5,689 bases of DNA from UBA12026 sp035291405 (GTDB lineage Bacteria; Patescibacteriota; Microgenomatia; UBA8517): contig DATDSD010000002.1 in NCBI GenBank assembly GCA_035291405.1, forward strand, positions 1-5,689, written 5' to 3'. Numbering within the stretch: position 1 is the first letter of the stretch; every line of letters starts with the position of its first letter. The translations under genes were made by a program, and so were the position numbers. Below, piece by piece: positions 5,002 to 5,689 of the stretch. The notes under the pieces were generated by a model, which did no database searches, had not been told where the DNA came from, and saw nothing but the letters and a program-made list of their open reading frames with translations.

Positions 5002-5689
5002 TTAGAATTGATTTTTATAGTACTCGATGGTTTTTTGGAGTCCTTCTGTAAGTTTTACTTTTGGTTCCCAGTTTAGAACGTCTCTAGCTTTTGTTATATC
5101 TGGACATCTTTGCATGGGGTCGTCAGGCCTAAATGATCCTGAGAATGTTACTTTTGATTTGGAATTTAACAATTCAATAATTTTTTCTGCAAGTTCTTTT
5201 ATTTTATATTCTTCAGGGTTTCCTAAATTAAATATTTGTCCTTTTGTCTCTTCGGTAAACATTGCCTTTTTAATTCCATCTACCAAGTCTGTAACATAAC
5301 AAAATGATCTTGTTTGGCTTCCATCTCCGTCAATTTTTATATCCTCTCCACTTATTGCCCAGTTTATAAAATTACTTACTACCCTACCGTCATCTTTTTG
5401 CATATTAGGCCCATATGTATTAAAAATTCTAACAATTCTGACATCTATTCCGTGTTTTTGTAAAAATACATAAGTTGCAGCTTCTGCAAATCTTTTTGAC
5501 TCATCATAACAACTTCTTGGTCCGAAACTATTTGCATTTCCCCAATATGTTTCTTTCTGGGGGTGTTCAAGTGGATCTCCATAAATTTCCGAGGTTGAAG
5601 CAATTAATACTTTTGCTTTGGTTTCTTTTGCAAGATTTAAAATATTAAGTGTTCCTAGAGAATTAACCAAAAGAGTTTCTTCAGGAAGA
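5002..5689 (-). CDS. uxs: UDP-glucuronate decarboxylase (UDP-xylose synthase), 5' end outside window
   Basis: This NAD-dependent SDR-family enzyme converts UDP-glucuronate to UDP-xylose with loss of CO2. The frame stays open to the window edge (reading LPEETLLVNSLGTLN), so the gene is partial. The TTG at 5668-5670 is internal, not a start. Roughly 85-90 N-terminal residues are missing, including the GxxGxxG NAD site. The visible part follows known UXS proteins closely: STSEIYGDPLEHPQ with the catalytic Glu (5587-5589), SCYDESK with the Tyr/Lys pair (Tyr at 5506-5508), RIFNTYGPNM, DGRVVSNFI, GSQTRSF, NLGNPEE and a C-terminal WEP. The Arg of QRCPD (5107-5109) aligns with the catalytic Arg of the ArnA/UXS decarboxylases, favouring decarboxylase over a simple 4-epimerase or 4,6-dehydratase. 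The product would supply a nucleotide sugar for glycosyltransferases. It is followed 8 nt later by the nucleotidyltransferase-like gene, probably in one operon. Confidence 0.93.
   Translation of the reverse strand, partial: LPEETLLVNSLGTLNILNLAKETKAKVLIASTSEIYGDPLEHPQKETYWGNANSFGPRSCYDESKRFAEAATYVFLQKHGIDVRIVRIFNTYGPNMQKDDGRVVSNFINWAISGEDIKIDGDGSQTRSFCYVTDLVDGIKKAMFTEETKGQIFNLGNPEEYKIKELAEKIIELLNSKSKVTFSGSFRPDDPMQRCPDITKARDVLNWEPKVKLTEGLQKTIEYYKNQF

Noticed and set aside
5014..5019. TATAAA on the - strand as a promoter of the nucleotidyltransferase-like gene
   Set aside because: It lies inside the last codons of the UDP-xylose synthase gene (Tyr-Lys), is not the consensus and has no clear -35. 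With an 8-nt gap, co-transcription is simpler.

Overview
This AT-rich window (about one third G+C by eye) carries five clear genes and one gene remnant. It looks like a Candidate Phyla Radiation / Patescibacteria genome, possibly a Microgenomates-type lineage. This rests on a short MetRS with no C-terminal extension, a YerC/YecD-type TrpR-like protein, a surface-polysaccharide glycosyltransferase, weak or absent Shine-Dalgarno sequences, and stop codons consistent with the standard code. The assignment is inference; there is no rRNA or other marker to settle it.

Left part (1-1077, + strand): a TrpR-like DNA-binding protein (26-376), then an unrecognised 196-residue protein (395-985), then a 92-bp gap before metG. 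The gap holds two unexpected items. First, right after the stop of the 196-residue gene there is a short coding remnant (986-1033) that matches the C-terminal tail of the TrpR-like protein at codon level. The 196-residue gene is therefore flanked by the true tail and a decayed copy of it, as if inserted between the regulator and metG. Second, four ACTAG motifs with an exact 7-bp period (1038-1063) run straight into a TATAAT box. ACTAG/CTAG is the half-site core of the classical E. coli trp operator, and a TrpR-family gene lies about 660 bp upstream. This makes the array a candidate operator for a regulator-metG circuit, which is the most interesting hypothesis here.

Centre (1078-3992, + strand): metG (methionyl-tRNA synthetase) overlaps by ATGA a membrane-embedded family 2 glycosyltransferase. 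The two are probably co-transcribed and translationally coupled.

Right part (4034-5689, - strand, convergent with the first block): a UDP-glucuronate decarboxylase (UDP-xylose synthase) gene truncated by the window edge. It is followed 8 nt later by an uncharacterised protein with a nucleotidyltransferase-like GS...DxD signature. The UDP-sugar enzyme and the glycosyltransferase suggest a cell-surface glycan neighbourhood.

TATAAT boxes lie 8-12 nt before the start codons of three + strand genes, none of which has a Shine-Dalgarno sequence. This suggests leaderless or nearly leaderless mRNAs. No RNA gene, IS element, CRISPR array or convincing intrinsic terminator was seen. No gene-free stretch exceeds 300 bases.
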